Assembly (NCBI RefSeq): GCF_001941865.1
Contig: NZ_CP016162.1
Coordinates: 1,674,001-1,738,000, forward strand
Length of the DNA: 64,000 bases
Origin: Pseudomonas alcaliphila JAB1
GTDB lineage: Bacteria > Pseudomonadota > Gammaproteobacteria > Pseudomonadales > Pseudomonadaceae
Direction of reading: 5' to 3'
Below are positions 28,278-37,397 of the stretch, piece after piece. The position numbers and the translations under genes were made by a program. The notes under the pieces were generated by a model that saw only the letters and a program-made list of their open reading frames with translations, was not told the DNA's origin and did no database searches. Position 1 is the stretch's first letter. Every line of letters starts with the position of its first letter.

Positions 28278-29501
28278 TCAGGCAGGCGACGACAGGCGCC
28301 GGATCAACAGCGCAACGCTGATGTTCAGGCGATCGTGCGGATCTTCGAACGAGCAGCCGGTCAGCGCTTCGATGCGTTGTAAACGGTAGCTCAGGGTATT
28401 GCGGTGAACGTTGAGGCGTTGCGCGGCCAGGGCCAGGTTGCCGTTCTCGGCGAACCAGGCTTCCAGCGTCGGCATCAGCACTGGCTGGTGGCGCGAATCG
28501 TCGCCGATCAGCGGGCCGACCACGCGTTCGACGAAGCGATCGAGCAGGCTGCGGTCGCGGATGGCGCCGAGCAGCTCCAGCACGCCCAGCTCATTGAAAC
28601 TGCACAGGCCCAGGCGCTCGGGAAAGCGTTGCGCCACGGCCAGGGCCTGGCGCGCTTCACCCAGACCCTGGGCGAAACGCGGCGCATCGCAACCGGCGCT
28701 GCCCAGACCGAGGAACAGCCGCAGCGGGCCGAGCTGCGGGCGCAACTCGTCGAGCAGCGCGGTCATGGCCTGGCGGTTGCGGGCTTCGGCCTGGCCGTCG
28801 GGGCAGGGCAGCAGGGCTATCCAGTGGCGGCCCTGACTGACCAGTGGCAGCGCGTCACCGAGTTCGCCGAGGCTCTGTTCCAGGCGCCGTTGCAGCAGTT
28901 GCTGACGGCTCTGCAGCTGGCGCTCGGCGTCTTCATCCGGGAGGTCGCCGAACAATTGCTCGCTGCCGTCGAGACGCAGCAGCGCCACCTGACGCGGTAC
29001 GTGCAGCGCTAGCCCGAGGCTGTCGCCGCGTTGCAGCAAAACGTCGAGCGACTGGTAATCACCGTCGAGTACCTGCTCCAGCACGTGCTGGCGCGAACGG
29101 CCGAGTTGCTGCGCCTGCACCAGCGCGGTGCCGATGGCCTGAGTGACCACCACCATCTTCAGCGCGTAGGGCTGCTCGATCAGCGGCAGGTTCAGGCGTT
29201 CGGCCTCTGCGATGACGCTGGGCGGGATGGCCTGGATGAACTCGGCGCCGGTGAGGATGACCAGGCCGGCGACCACACGCTCATGACCCTCACACACCAG
29301 GCGCAGCAGGTTGGCCTCGTCGCGCGGGTGGTTGATGCCGGTGACGAAGATCAGCTCGCCGCCCATCACCCAGTCGGCGATACCTTCGTTCTCGGCCACG
29401 TAGGGCCAGCGCACGGCGTTGTCGCGCCCGGCCTGGCCAGCACGCAGATGCATGCTGTCTAAGCCGGGCAGGGCGAGCACATCGGCGACGGTCAGGCTCA
29501 C
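28278..29501 (-). CDS. PucR-family regulator inside the codB-codA operon
   Basis: 407 residues from GTG 29501 (GTGA overlap with the codB stop). N-terminal PucR sensor domain ([20 protein letters not shown]), a GGDEF-like middle, and a C-terminal HTH_30 ([20 protein letters not shown], residues about 355-385). PucR proteins control purine or pyrimidine use; placement suggests that it senses cytosine or a breakdown product. Its upstream extension in the same frame is an artefact. Confidence 0.88.
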   Translation of the reverse strand: MSLTVADVLALPGLDSMHLRAGQAGRDNAVRWPYVAENEGIADWVMGGELIFVTGINHPRDEANLLRLVCEGHERVVAGLVILTGAEFIQAIPPSVIAEAERLNLPLIEQPYALKMVVVTQAIGTALVQAQQLGRSRQHVLEQVLDGDYQSLDVLLQRGDSLGLALHVPRQVALLRLDGSEQLFGDLPDEDAERQLQSRQQLLQRRLEQSLGELGDALPLVSQGRHWIALLPCPDGQAEARNRQAMTALLDELRPQLGPLRLFLGLGSAGCDAPRFAQGLGEARQALAVAQRFPERLGLCSFNELGVLELLGAIRDRSLLDRFVERVVGPLIGDDSRHQPVLMPTLEAWFAENGNLALAAQRLNVHRNTLSYRLQRIEALTGCSFEDPHDRLNISVALLIRRLSSPA

Positions 29502-30769
29502 GCGCCAGCGACCTGCTGGCGGCCGGCCAGGGCCTTGTTCAGTTCGAACAGCACGACGTAGGCCAGGGCAGCCACGGCGATGCCCACCAGCGGCGCGACC
29601 CAGGGCGAGAAGTAGGCGCTCAGTGCACCGATCAGGTAGGCGCCCAGGCCGACCCAGTTGAACGCCGGCAGGCGTGCATCGGCCAGTTTCGGATAGCGTG
29701 CACGATGGCCGTAGAAGAAGTCGGCCATGATCACGCCACCAATCGGCGGGATGATCGAGCCGAGCAGGATCAGGAAGGGAATCAGCATCTCGTACATGCC
29801 GCCGATGGCCAGCAGCGTGCCGATGCCGGCGCCGACCAGGGTGACGGTCTTGCGTTTGCCGGTGCGCAGCAGGTTGCAGCCGGCGGCGGCGAAGTTGTAG
29901 ATGGTGTTGTCCTGGGTCGTCCACAGGTTGAGGAACAGCATGATCACGGCAGCCATGGACAGGCCCTGCAGCACCAGCACTTCGACCACATCCGGTTGCT
30001 GGTAGACGATGGCGCCATAGGCACCGGCGACGATCATCAGGCCGTTACCGATGAAGAAACCGAACAGGCTGGCCAGCACCGCGACGCGGCCGCTCTTGGC
30101 GAAGCGCGTCCAGTTGGTGGCCTGGGTGGCGCCGCTGACGAAGGTGCCGAACACCAGGGTGATGGCTACGCTCAGGCTCATGCTCTCCTTGGGCTCGACC
30201 GCGAGCAGGCCGGCGAGGCCGCCGATGTCGCGGGTGGCGATCCACAGTGACACCACCAGCAGCACCAGCATGGCCGGCACGGCGACACGAGAGAGCAGAT
30301 CCAGGCCCTTGTAGCCGACGAAGGCGGTGAGACAGAAACCGAAGCCGAACAGCACCATCAGCGGGATGGTCAGGCCTTGCGGTAGGTCGAGAATCTTCAC
30401 CAGGACGATGGCGATGGTCGCCGTACCCCAGGCGTACCAGCCGATCTGGGTGAAACCGAGTAGCACGTCGGACAGCTTGCTGCCCGCCTCGCCGAAGCAG
30501 AAACGGCCCATCAGCACCGAGTTCAGCCCGCTGCGACAGGCGATCAGGCCCAGCACGGCGGCATACAGGCCGAGCAGCAGGTTACCGATCACTGCAGCCC
30601 AGAGCAGGGTGGTGAAGTCGAAGGCCATGCCGATCTTGCCGCCTGCGAACATGGTGGCGGTGAAGAAGGTGAAACCAAACAACAGGATGGCAGTGGAGAA
30701 CAGCCCCTTGCGCGCGCCGTTGGGCACCTCGCTCAGGGGGTAATCGCTATCGGGGGTGGCGTTGCTCAT
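29498..30769 (-). CDS. codB: Cytosine permease CodB (NCS1 family)
   Basis: 423 residues and about 12 membrane helices, importing cytosine or a related base with a proton. NCS1 features near NWTRFAKSGR and PPIGGVIMADFF (substrate-site region). I chose the ATG at 30769 (MSNATPDSDYPLSEVP), since the 41 extra upstream codons have no ribosome-binding support. First gene of the operon; its stop overlaps the pucR GTG. Confidence 0.9.
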   Translation of the reverse strand: MSNATPDSDYPLSEVPNGARKGLFSTAILLFGFTFFTATMFAGGKIGMAFDFTTLLWAAVIGNLLLGLYAAVLGLIACRSGLNSVLMGRFCFGEAGSKLSDVLLGFTQIGWYAWGTATIAIVLVKILDLPQGLTIPLMVLFGFGFCLTAFVGYKGLDLLSRVAVPAMLVLLVVSLWIATRDIGGLAGLLAVEPKESMSLSVAITLVFGTFVSGATQATNWTRFAKSGRVAVLASLFGFFIGNGLMIVAGAYGAIVYQQPDVVEVLVLQGLSMAAVIMLFLNLWTTQDNTIYNFAAAGCNLLRTGKRKTVTLVGAGIGTLLAIGGMYEMLIPFLILLGSIIPPIGGVIMADFFYGHRARYPKLADARLPAFNWVGLGAYLIGALSAYFSPWVAPLVGIAVAALAYVVLFELNKALAGRQQVAGA

Positions 30770-30864
30770 GGGCCTGGCTCCGGTAAGGGTGTGAAGCCTT
30801 GGCGATAGCAGGGGACGTGCCAGAAAGCAGCGCAGCGGGCTGCTTGGCAAGGTAGTCAAAGGGT

Positions 30865-30883
30865 TTTGTGCGAAATGCACAAA
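30865..30883. promoter_or_regulatory. Palindrome before codB operon
   Basis: TTTGTGC-GAAAT-GCACAAA, two perfect 7-base arms, 96-114 bases before the codB start on its upstream side. Good candidate for the PucR-like regulator. Inference. Confidence 0.5.
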
Positions 30884-30978
30884 GAAACGCACTTATACGG
30901 CGCCAGGTTGCTCAAGGTTTGTGAGTGTAGAACAAAAGTGGTGCGCGACGCTGCGGTCGCGCACCAGCTTGCAGCGCC

Positions 30979-31449
30979 TCAGTTGACGGTAACCTGCGGC
31001 ATCGGCGGCATGGTCACGGTCTGCTCGCTGGCCGGGGCGAGCACTTCGGCTTCGCCGTCGACCACTTGCTTGCCGTCCTGGTTGTACACGCGGGTGGCGA
31101 TGCGTACGCGGTTCTTCGGCAGTTTTTCCAGCACTTCCAGCTTCACGGTCAGGGTGTCGCCGAGTTTTACCGGGCGGGTGAACTTCAGCTGCTGGCCGAG
31201 GTAGATAGTGCCCGGGCCAGGCAGGCGGCAGGCGATGGCGGCGCTGATCAGCGCGCCTGTGAACATGCCGTGGGCGATGCGCTCCTTGAACATCGTCTCG
31301 GCAGCGAAGGCTGCGTCCAGGTGTACCGGGTTGTTGTCGCCGGAGACGGCGGCGAACAGCTGTACATCGCGCTCTTCCACGGTCTTCTCGAAGGCCGCTT
31401 GCTGGCCGACTTCGAGGGCCTCGTAGGGGATATTGGTGACCTGGGTCAT
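30979..31449 (-). CDS. phaJ1: (R)-specific enoyl-CoA hydratase PhaJ1 (MaoC-like)
   Basis: 156 residues, hot-dog fold; hydrates trans-2-enoyl-CoA to (R)-3-hydroxyacyl-CoA and so links beta-oxidation to PHA synthesis. Catalytic Asp and His in VSGDNNPVHLDAAFAAE; motif ERIAHGMFTGALIS. Same length as P. aeruginosa PhaJ1. ATG 31449 overlaps the hydrolase stop (ATGA), preceded by AAGGAG; the GTG six bases upstream is less likely. Confidence 0.88.
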   Translation of the reverse strand: MTQVTNIPYEALEVGQQAAFEKTVEERDVQLFAAVSGDNNPVHLDAAFAAETMFKERIAHGMFTGALISAAIACRLPGPGTIYLGQQLKFTRPVKLGDTLTVKLEVLEKLPKNRVRIATRVYNQDGKQVVDGEAEVLAPASEQTVTMPPMPQVTVN

Positions 31450-32396
31450 GGACACTCCTTGATTGGGCTTCGACCATGGCTCAGCGCCTGCTGCAGCCAG
31501 TCGATCAGGTGGGCGGTGACCTCGTCGCGATTGCTCTCGTTGAGCAGCTCATGACGGGCCTCGGGATAAATCTTCAGTTGCACGTCGCGCACGCCGGCCT
31601 CGCGCAGGGCGCCAGCCAGATCACCCACGCGCTTGCCGTCGCTGACTGGGTCGCGCGAGCCGCCGATCACCAGCAGCGGCAGGTCAGCATCGATCTGCGC
31701 CAGGTTGCTGGGCGGGGTAATGTGCTGCAGGCCATCGAGCAGGTCGCACCACAACTGCGTGGTGCAGACGAAACCGCACAGCGGATCGGTCACGTATTTG
31801 TCCACTTCCGCCGGGTCGCGGCTGAGCCAGTCGAAGGCCGTGCGGTTGGGCTTGAAGGCTTTGTTGAACGAGCCGAAGGAGAGAAAATCGATGACCTTGC
31901 TGCGCCCTTTGGGGCCCAGGCGCCAGCGCTCGAAGCCGGCGATCAGTCTGGCGGCCTTGTACAGCGCCACGGGCTGGTAATTGGAGCCGCAGAGCACGGC
32001 GCCCTGCAGGCTGCAGCTATGGCCCAGCAGATAGGCCATGCCGATGTAGCTGCCCATGCTGTGGCCGAACAGGAAGATTGGCGTATGCGGGTGCTGCTGG
32101 CGAATGTGGTGGTTGAGGGTGGACAGGTCGCCGACCACCTTGCTCCAGCCGTCTTCATCAGCGTAGTGGCCAAGGGTTCCGCGTTCGGCGGTAGCGCCAT
32201 GGCCGCGCTGATCCAGCGCGTAGAGCGCGAAGCCTGCCGCGACCAGGGCTTCAGCCAGGCGTGCGTAGCGCAGGCTGTGCTCGGCCATGCCATGGGCCAG
32301 CATGACCGCCGCGCGTGGCGGCTCGTCGCCGTACCAGTGATTGACCTGCAATGGTGTGCCATCGCTGGCGTTGATAACGAAGGCGTCGTGGCGCAT
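31446..32396 (-). CDS. Alpha/beta hydrolase (monoacylglycerol-lipase-like)
   Basis: 316 residues. Nucleophile elbow FLFGHSMGSYIG, Asp in GGSRDPVS, His in YPEARHELLNES; the acyl-glycerol-lipase signature HGMAEHSLRYARLAEAL is near the N-terminus. ATG 32396 is the usual start (MRHDAFVINASDG). Operon with phaJ1; divergent from fadD2. Likely lipid hydrolysis, unproven. Confidence 0.87.
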   Translation of the reverse strand: MRHDAFVINASDGTPLQVNHWYGDEPPRAAVMLAHGMAEHSLRYARLAEALVAAGFALYALDQRGHGATAERGTLGHYADEDGWSKVVGDLSTLNHHIRQQHPHTPIFLFGHSMGSYIGMAYLLGHSCSLQGAVLCGSNYQPVALYKAARLIAGFERWRLGPKGRSKVIDFLSFGSFNKAFKPNRTAFDWLSRDPAEVDKYVTDPLCGFVCTTQLWCDLLDGLQHITPPSNLAQIDADLPLLVIGGSRDPVSDGKRVGDLAGALREAGVRDVQLKIYPEARHELLNESNRDEVTAHLIDWLQQALSHGRSPIKECP

Positions 32397-32546
32397 GGCG
32401 AATCCTTGTGCCGGGAGTTGGCGGCATTGTGCACCTTGGCCGTCATCACGCAAAGCACAGTCGAATTTCCATCGAGCCGCAAAGATCGGTTACGAATCAC
32501 TACATTTATTGCGAAATTCAGCCCATCAATGACGCCTTCGAGCTAT

Positions 32547-32574
32547 TTGCGGCGCCGCTCTGAACTGCTACTTT
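32547..32574 (+). promoter_or_regulatory. Possible extended -10 promoter of fadD2
   Basis: TTGCGG at 32547-32552, 16-base spacer, then TACTTT at 32569-32574 preceded by TGC (extended -10). Similar TGCTACTCT is seen before fadD1 at 34596-34604. Confidence 0.35.
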
Positions 32575-32628
32575 CCGGGCAGTCCCGCACCGCGGGCCAG
32601 ATCACTTCAGGGGAAGAGGACAAGAACA

Positions 32629-34317
32629 ATGCAACCTGATTTCTGGAACGACAAGCGCGCTCCCGGCGTGCCAAACGATATCGACCTGTCCAGCTACAAG
32701 TCGGTGATCGAAGTATTCGAGCGCTCATGCAAACGTTTCGCCGACCGTCCGGCCTTCAGCAATCTCGGCGTCACGCTGACCTATGCCGAGCTGGATCGTC
32801 TCTCCGCGACCTTCGCCGCCTACCTGCAGAAGCACACCGACCTGAAACCGGGCGATCGTATCGCGGTGCAGATGCCCAACGTGCTGCAGTATCCGATTGC
32901 CGTGTTCGGCGCCATGCGCGCCGGGCTGATCGTGGTCAACACCAACCCGCTGTACACCGCGCGCGAGATGCGCCACCAGTTCAAGGATGCCGGGGTGCGT
33001 GCGCTGGTGTACCTGAACATGTTCGGCAAGTTGGTGCAGGAAGTGCTGCCGGATACCGAGATCGAGTACCTGATCGAAGCCAGGATGGGCGACATGTTGC
33101 CGAGCCTCAAGGGTTGGCTGGTCAACACCGTGGTGAAGAAGGTCAAGAAGATGGTGCCCGACTACCATCTGCCCCAGGCTATTGCCTTCAAGCAGGTTCT
33201 CAAGCAGGGCCACGGCCAGACGCTGACGCCGGTCAAAGCCAGCCACGACGACATCGCCGTGCTGCAATACACCGGCGGCACTACTGGCGTGGCCAAGGGC
33301 GCCATGCTCACCCACGGCAACCTGGTGGCCAACATGCTGCAGGTTGACGCCTGCCTGGCGCAGCTCGGTGATGACGGCACGCCGCTGATGAAACAGGGGC
33401 AGGAGATCATGATCGCGCCGCTGCCGCTGTACCACATCTATGCCTTCACCGCGAACTGCATGTGCATGATGGTCAACGGCAACCAGAACGTGCTGATCAC
33501 CAATCCTCGCGACATCCCCGGCTTCGTCAAGGAGCTGGGCAAGTGGAAATTTTCTGCGCTGCTGGGCCTGAACACCCTGTTCGTCGCGCTGATGGATCAC
33601 CCCGAGTTCAAGAACCTCGACTTTTCCAACCTCAAGGTCACCAACTCCGGCGGTACTGCGCTGGTCAAGGCCACCGCCGAGCGTTGGCAGCAGATGACCG
33701 GCTGCACCGTGGTGGAAGGTTACGGCCTGACCGAAACCTCGCCGGTAGCGAGTACCAACCCCTATGGCGACAAGGCGCGTCTGGGCACTGTCGGCATTCC
33801 GGTGCCGGGCACGGCGTTCAAGGTGATCGACGACGACGGCAACGAGATGCCGCTGGGCGAGCGCGGCGAGCTGTGCATCAAGGGACCGCAGGTGATGAAG
33901 GGCTACTGGCAGCGCGAGGAAGCGACCGCCGAAGTGCTCGACGCCGAGGGCTGGTTCAAGACTGGCGATATCGCGGTGATCGACCCGGACGGCTTCGTGC
34001 GTATCGTCGACCGCAAGAAGGACATGATCATCGTCTCCGGCTTCAACGTGTACCCCAACGAGATCGAGGACGTGGTCATGGCCCACCCGAAAGTCGCCAG
34101 CTGCGCGGCCATCGGCGTGCCGGACGAGAAGTCCGGGGAGGCGGTCAAGCTGTTCGTGGTGCCGCGTGACGGCGGCGTCACCGCGGAAGAGCTCAAGGCC
34201 TACTGCAAGGAAAACTTCACCGGCTACAAGGTGCCCAAGCACATCGTGTTCAAGGACTCGCTGCCGATGACCCCGGTGGGCAAGATCCTGCGTCGCGAGC
34301 TGCGCGACATCGCCTGA
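32629..34317 (+). CDS. fadD2: Long-chain acyl-CoA synthetase FadD2
   Basis: 562 residues; ATP-dependent activation of fatty acids to acyl-CoA at the inner membrane. AMP-binding motif YTGGTTGVAKGAML, A8-like VEGYGLTETSPV, and the C-terminal FTGYKVPKHIVF...GKILRREL with catalytic Lys. Called fadD2 because it is the copy next to the divergent hydrolase/phaJ1, as in P. aeruginosa. Followed by a strong terminator, so fadD1 has its own promoter. Confidence 0.93.
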   Translation: MQPDFWNDKRAPGVPNDIDLSSYKSVIEVFERSCKRFADRPAFSNLGVTLTYAELDRLSATFAAYLQKHTDLKPGDRIAVQMPNVLQYPIAVFGAMRAGLIVVNTNPLYTAREMRHQFKDAGVRALVYLNMFGKLVQEVLPDTEIEYLIEARMGDMLPSLKGWLVNTVVKKVKKMVPDYHLPQAIAFKQVLKQGHGQTLTPVKASHDDIAVLQYTGGTTGVAKGAMLTHGNLVANMLQVDACLAQLGDDGTPLMKQGQEIMIAPLPLYHIYAFTANCMCMMVNGNQNVLITNPRDIPGFVKELGKWKFSALLGLNTLFVALMDHPEFKNLDFSNLKVTNSGGTALVKATAERWQQMTGCTVVEGYGLTETSPVASTNPYGDKARLGTVGIPVPGTAFKVIDDDGNEMPLGERGELCIKGPQVMKGYWQREEATAEVLDAEGWFKTGDIAVIDPDGFVRIVDRKKDMIIVSGFNVYPNEIEDVVMAHPKVASCAAIGVPDEKSGEAVKLFVVPRDGGVTAEELKAYCKENFTGYKVPKHIVFKDSLPMTPVGKILRRELRDIA

Positions 34318-34320
34318 CCC

Positions 34321-34353
34321 AAAGCCCCTCCCCACTGCAGGGGGAGGGGCTTT
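34321..34353 (+). terminator. Terminator after fadD2
   Basis: AAAGCCCCTCCCC, ACTGCAG, GGGGAGGGGCTTT: perfect 13-bp stem ending in T residues, directly after the stop. Works on both strands. Confidence 0.9.
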
Positions 34354-34708
34354 CCCGCCTCAACTGCCCTCGGGCACTCCAATTGTTGTGATTTGGTAAC
34401 TACCTTCGCGTGTTTCATGCAGCCCAGTGCAGCATCACCGGCAGAGACGAGCTAGGCTCTACGCGCTGCAAGATGCGAGCTAGAGGCTTTTCGCGGGGTG
34501 ACGAAGACAAGGATGGCCTGTGACTGAGCGGTCTTTTTCGGTCACTTTTGCGACTCTAAAGGCCATGTTTGGTGCTGGTCGGCCTCTGGCAAAGCTGCTA
34601 CTCTCGGCGCGCTTCCGGGCCCTGGGCCAGCGGGAAAGCGAGCTATACACACAACAAACAACCGCCGTCGCGCGGTGAAGATCAGCTGTTGCTTAGGAGT
34701 GGGCTTCC
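34354..34708 (+). other. fadD2-fadD1 intergenic region
   Basis: 355 bases without a plausible gene. Holds an extended -10 candidate (TGCTACTCT, 34596-34604) and TTAGGAG before the fadD1 ATG. No PsrA-type GAAAC/GTTTC pair was seen, so regulatory input is unclear. Confidence 0.5.
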
Positions 34709-36397
34709 ATGACCGAAAACTTCTGGAAGGATAAGTATCCCGTTGGGGTTGCTGCCGAAATCAATCCCGATCAGTACCCGAATATCCTCGCGGTATTGAA
34801 AGAGTCCTGCCAACGCTTCGCCGACAAGCCTGCTTTCAGCAACCTGGGCAAGACGCTCACCTACGGCGAGATCTACAAGCTCTCCGGTGACTTCGCCGCC
34901 TATCTGCAGAAGCACACCGATCTCAAGCCCGGCGACCGCATCGCCGTGCAACTGCCCAACGTCCTGCAGTACCCCATCGTGGTGTTCGGTGCCATGCGTG
35001 CCGGCCTGGTGGTGGTCAATACCAACCCGCTGTACACCGCGCGGGAAATGGAGCATCAGTTCAACGACTCCGGCGCCAGGGCGCTGATCTGCCTGGCCAA
35101 CATGGCCCATCTGGCCGAGCAGGTGGTGCCCAAGACCGGCGTCAAGACCGTGATCGTCACCGAAGTCGGCGACATGCTGCCGACCTTCAAGCGCCTGCTG
35201 GTCAACGCCGTGATCAAGCACGTGAAGAAGATGGTGCCGGCCTACAACCTGCCCAAGGCGGTCAAGTTCAACGATGCCCTGGCCAAGGGTTGTGGCCAGT
35301 CCTTCACCGAAGCCAACCCGAGCAACGATGACATCGCCGTGCTGCAGTACACCGGTGGCACTACTGGTGTAGCCAAGGGCGCGATGCTGACCCATCGCAA
35401 CCTGGTGGCCAACATGCTGCAGGTCAAAGAGCTGATGGGCGCCAATCTCAATGAAGGTTGCGAGGTGCTGATCGCGCCGCTGCCGCTTTATCACATCTAC
35501 GCCTTCACCTTTCACTGCATGGCGATGATGCTGATCGGTGGCCACAACATTCTGCTGACCAACCCGCGCGATCTGCCGGCGGTGGTCAAGGAGCTGGCCA
35601 AGTACCGCTTCACCGGTTTCGTTGGCCTCAATACCCTGTTCGTTGCCCTGTGCAATAACGAAGACTTCCGCAAGCTGGACTTCTCCAGCCTGAAGCTCAC
35701 CGTCTCCGGCGGCATGGCCCTGCAACTGGCTACCGCCGAGCGCTGGAAGGAAGTCACTGGCTGCGCCATCTGCGAAGGCTTCGGCATGACCGAGACCAGC
35801 CCGGTGGCCACGGTCAACCCGTTCAGCGCCATCCAGCTCGGCACCATCGGCATTCCGGTGCCCTCGACCCTGTGCAAGATCGTCAACGACGACGGCCAGG
35901 AACTGGCGATCGGCGAGATCGGCGAGCTGTGCGTGAAAGGCCCGCAGGTGATGAAGGGCTACTGGCAGCGCCAGGAAGCCACCGACGAAATCCTCGACGC
36001 CGAAGGCTGGCTGAAGACCGGCGACATCGGTCTGATCCAGGAAGACGGCTACCTGCGTATCGTCGACCGCAAGAAGGACATGATTCTGGTGTCCGGCTTC
36101 AACGTCTACCCGAACGAACTGGAAGACGTGTTGGCAACCCTGCCGGGCGTGCTGCAGTGTGCCGCCATCGGTGTTCCGGACGAAAAATCCGGCGAAGCGA
36201 TCAAGGTGTTCGTGGTGGTCAAGCCGGGCGAGAGCGTGACCAAGGAACAGGTGATGGAGCACATGCGCGCCAACCTCACCGGCTACAAGGTACCCAAGGC
36301 CGTCGAGTTCCGCGACATGCTGCCGACCACCAACGTCGGCAAGATCCTGCGTCGCGAACTGCGCGACGAAGAGCTGAAGAAGCTGGGCAAGAAGTGA
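34709..36397 (+). CDS. fadD1: Long-chain acyl-CoA synthetase FadD1
   Basis: 562 residues, clearly paralogous to the upstream fadD2 (shared LKPGDRIAVQLPNVLQYPI, GLNTLFVAL, MKGYWQRQEAT). Same ATP/AMP motif YTGGTTGVAKGAM and C-terminal GKILRREL. Activates long-chain fatty acids for beta-oxidation. Tandem paralogues in this order are known in pseudomonads, where FadD1 and FadD2 differ in chain-length preference. Ends with a good terminator. Confidence 0.93.
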   Translation: MTENFWKDKYPVGVAAEINPDQYPNILAVLKESCQRFADKPAFSNLGKTLTYGEIYKLSGDFAAYLQKHTDLKPGDRIAVQLPNVLQYPIVVFGAMRAGLVVVNTNPLYTAREMEHQFNDSGARALICLANMAHLAEQVVPKTGVKTVIVTEVGDMLPTFKRLLVNAVIKHVKKMVPAYNLPKAVKFNDALAKGCGQSFTEANPSNDDIAVLQYTGGTTGVAKGAMLTHRNLVANMLQVKELMGANLNEGCEVLIAPLPLYHIYAFTFHCMAMMLIGGHNILLTNPRDLPAVVKELAKYRFTGFVGLNTLFVALCNNEDFRKLDFSSLKLTVSGGMALQLATAERWKEVTGCAICEGFGMTETSPVATVNPFSAIQLGTIGIPVPSTLCKIVNDDGQELAIGEIGELCVKGPQVMKGYWQRQEATDEILDAEGWLKTGDIGLIQEDGYLRIVDRKKDMILVSGFNVYPNELEDVLATLPGVLQCAAIGVPDEKSGEAIKVFVVVKPGESVTKEQVMEHMRANLTGYKVPKAVEFRDMLPTTNVGKILRRELRDEELKKLGKK

Positions 36398-36413
36398 TTC
36401 GGCCATGCTGATG

Positions 36414-36440
36414 AAAACGCCACCTTCGGGTGGCGTTTTT
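36414..36440 (+). terminator. Terminator after fadD1
   Basis: AAAACGCCACC-TTCG-GGTGGCGTTTTT, 11-bp stem and T-run. Confidence 0.95.
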
Positions 36441-36484
36441 CATTGCGTCACCTTACCTGTTGGTTGCGCCGAGTGTTCAGCGAT

Positions 36485-36709
36485 GTAGGGCGTACCGGGC
36501 GGCGATCGGTGCGCGAAGCAGAACGCCAATGGAGTTTCGAGTGATCGTCGTAGTACCAGGCTTGGCGTGGCCTGGCGGACTGTTCGCTTCGCTCCTGAGT
36601 CCGCCCTACGCGCTAGGAATGAGGCGGGTGTGGAAATGCCCGCTGCCTGGGGCGAAGCGCGCCTCTACGGCCTTCAGCGATGTAGGGCGTACTCGCGAAG
36701 CAGTACGCC
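36485..36709. repeat. REP cluster left of the RAYT gene
   Basis: Three related units: GTAGGGCGTACCGGGCGGCG at 36485, GGCGGACTGTTCGCTTCGCT...GTCCGCCCTACGCGC from 36574 to about 36614, and GTAGGGCGTACTCGCGAAGC-AGTACGCC at 36682-36709 (GGCGTACT/AGTACGCC stem). They account for the 340-base gap between fadD1 and the RAYT gene. Confidence 0.75.
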
Positions 36710-36782
36710 GTTAAAGGTTGAGGTATTTAGGCAACCGGTCGTCTAGACTCTTGCTCACCAGGACTGTCAAGGACGACGTCTC

Positions 36783-37316
36783 ATGCCCAACTACCGCCGC
36801 ATCTGGTGTCCGGGTGGCACCTACTTCTTCACTCACGCCCTGCGTGTTCGCCATGGTAACGATCTGCTTGTCCGCAATATCGGCGTCTTGCGCGAGGCCG
36901 TGCGTATCGTTCGCCGCAGCCATCCGTTCCAGATCCATGGCTGGGTGGTATTGCCCGACCATCTCCACTGCCTGATCGAGCTTCCGCAGGGCGAGGCTGA
37001 TTTCGCACTGCGCTGGCGCCTGATCAAGATGCTCTTTTCCCGTGATGTGCCGGCTGAGGAATGGCGCTCGAAGATTCTGCTGCGCCGCCGTGAGCGTGGC
37101 ATCTGGCAACGTCGTTACTGGGAGCACCTGATTCGTGACGATGAGGATTTCCGCCGTCATCTCGATTACATCCATATCAACCCGCTCAAGCATGGCTTGG
37201 TGCGGCGGGTAAGTGACTGGCCCTATTCCACTTTTCACCGAGACGTCGAGAGTGGACGTTATCCCCTGGACTGGGCGGGAGGCCCGGAGACGAATGAAGG
37301 ACTTTATGACGATTGA
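36783..37316 (+). CDS. rayT: REP-associated tyrosine transposase (RAYT, IS200-like)
   Basis: 177 residues with a Y1/HUH fold: catalytic HLH pair at residues 60-62 (LPDHLHCLIELP), nucleophile Tyr129 in LDYIHINPLKHG, and WEHLIRDD as in other RAYT proteins. Such domesticated single-copy transposases spread REP hairpins but not themselves. REP copies flank it on both sides (36485-36709, 37337-37390) and similar units occur at 13.5 and 54.7 kb. The Shine-Dalgarno sequence is weak. No internal stop. Confidence 0.9.
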   Translation: MPNYRRIWCPGGTYFFTHALRVRHGNDLLVRNIGVLREAVRIVRRSHPFQIHGWVVLPDHLHCLIELPQGEADFALRWRLIKMLFSRDVPAEEWRSKILLRRRERGIWQRRYWEHLIRDDEDFRRHLDYIHINPLKHGLVRRVSDWPYSTFHRDVESGRYPLDWAGGPETNEGLYDD

Positions 37317-37336
37317 AGCGTGCGAGTGCGCTGATC

Positions 37337-37390
37337 GGCGGACTGTTCGCTGCGCTACGAGCGGTCGGCGTCCCGATCCGCCCTACGCGC
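37337..37390. repeat. REP right of the RAYT gene
   Basis: GGCGGACTGTTCGCTGCGCT, ACGAGCGGTCGGCG, then GATCCGCCCTACGCGC: same class as 36574 and 54731. Starts 20 bases after the RAYT stop. Confidence 0.75.
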
Positions 37391-37397
37391 TGGCGCT

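Noticed and set aside
34570..34604. Sigma-54 promoter before fadD1
   Set aside because: TGGCA is present but the GC at the -12 element is not in register with the required TTGC.
32725..36406. Long minus-strand frames opposite fadD2 and fadD1
   Set aside because: Antisense shadows; no domains.
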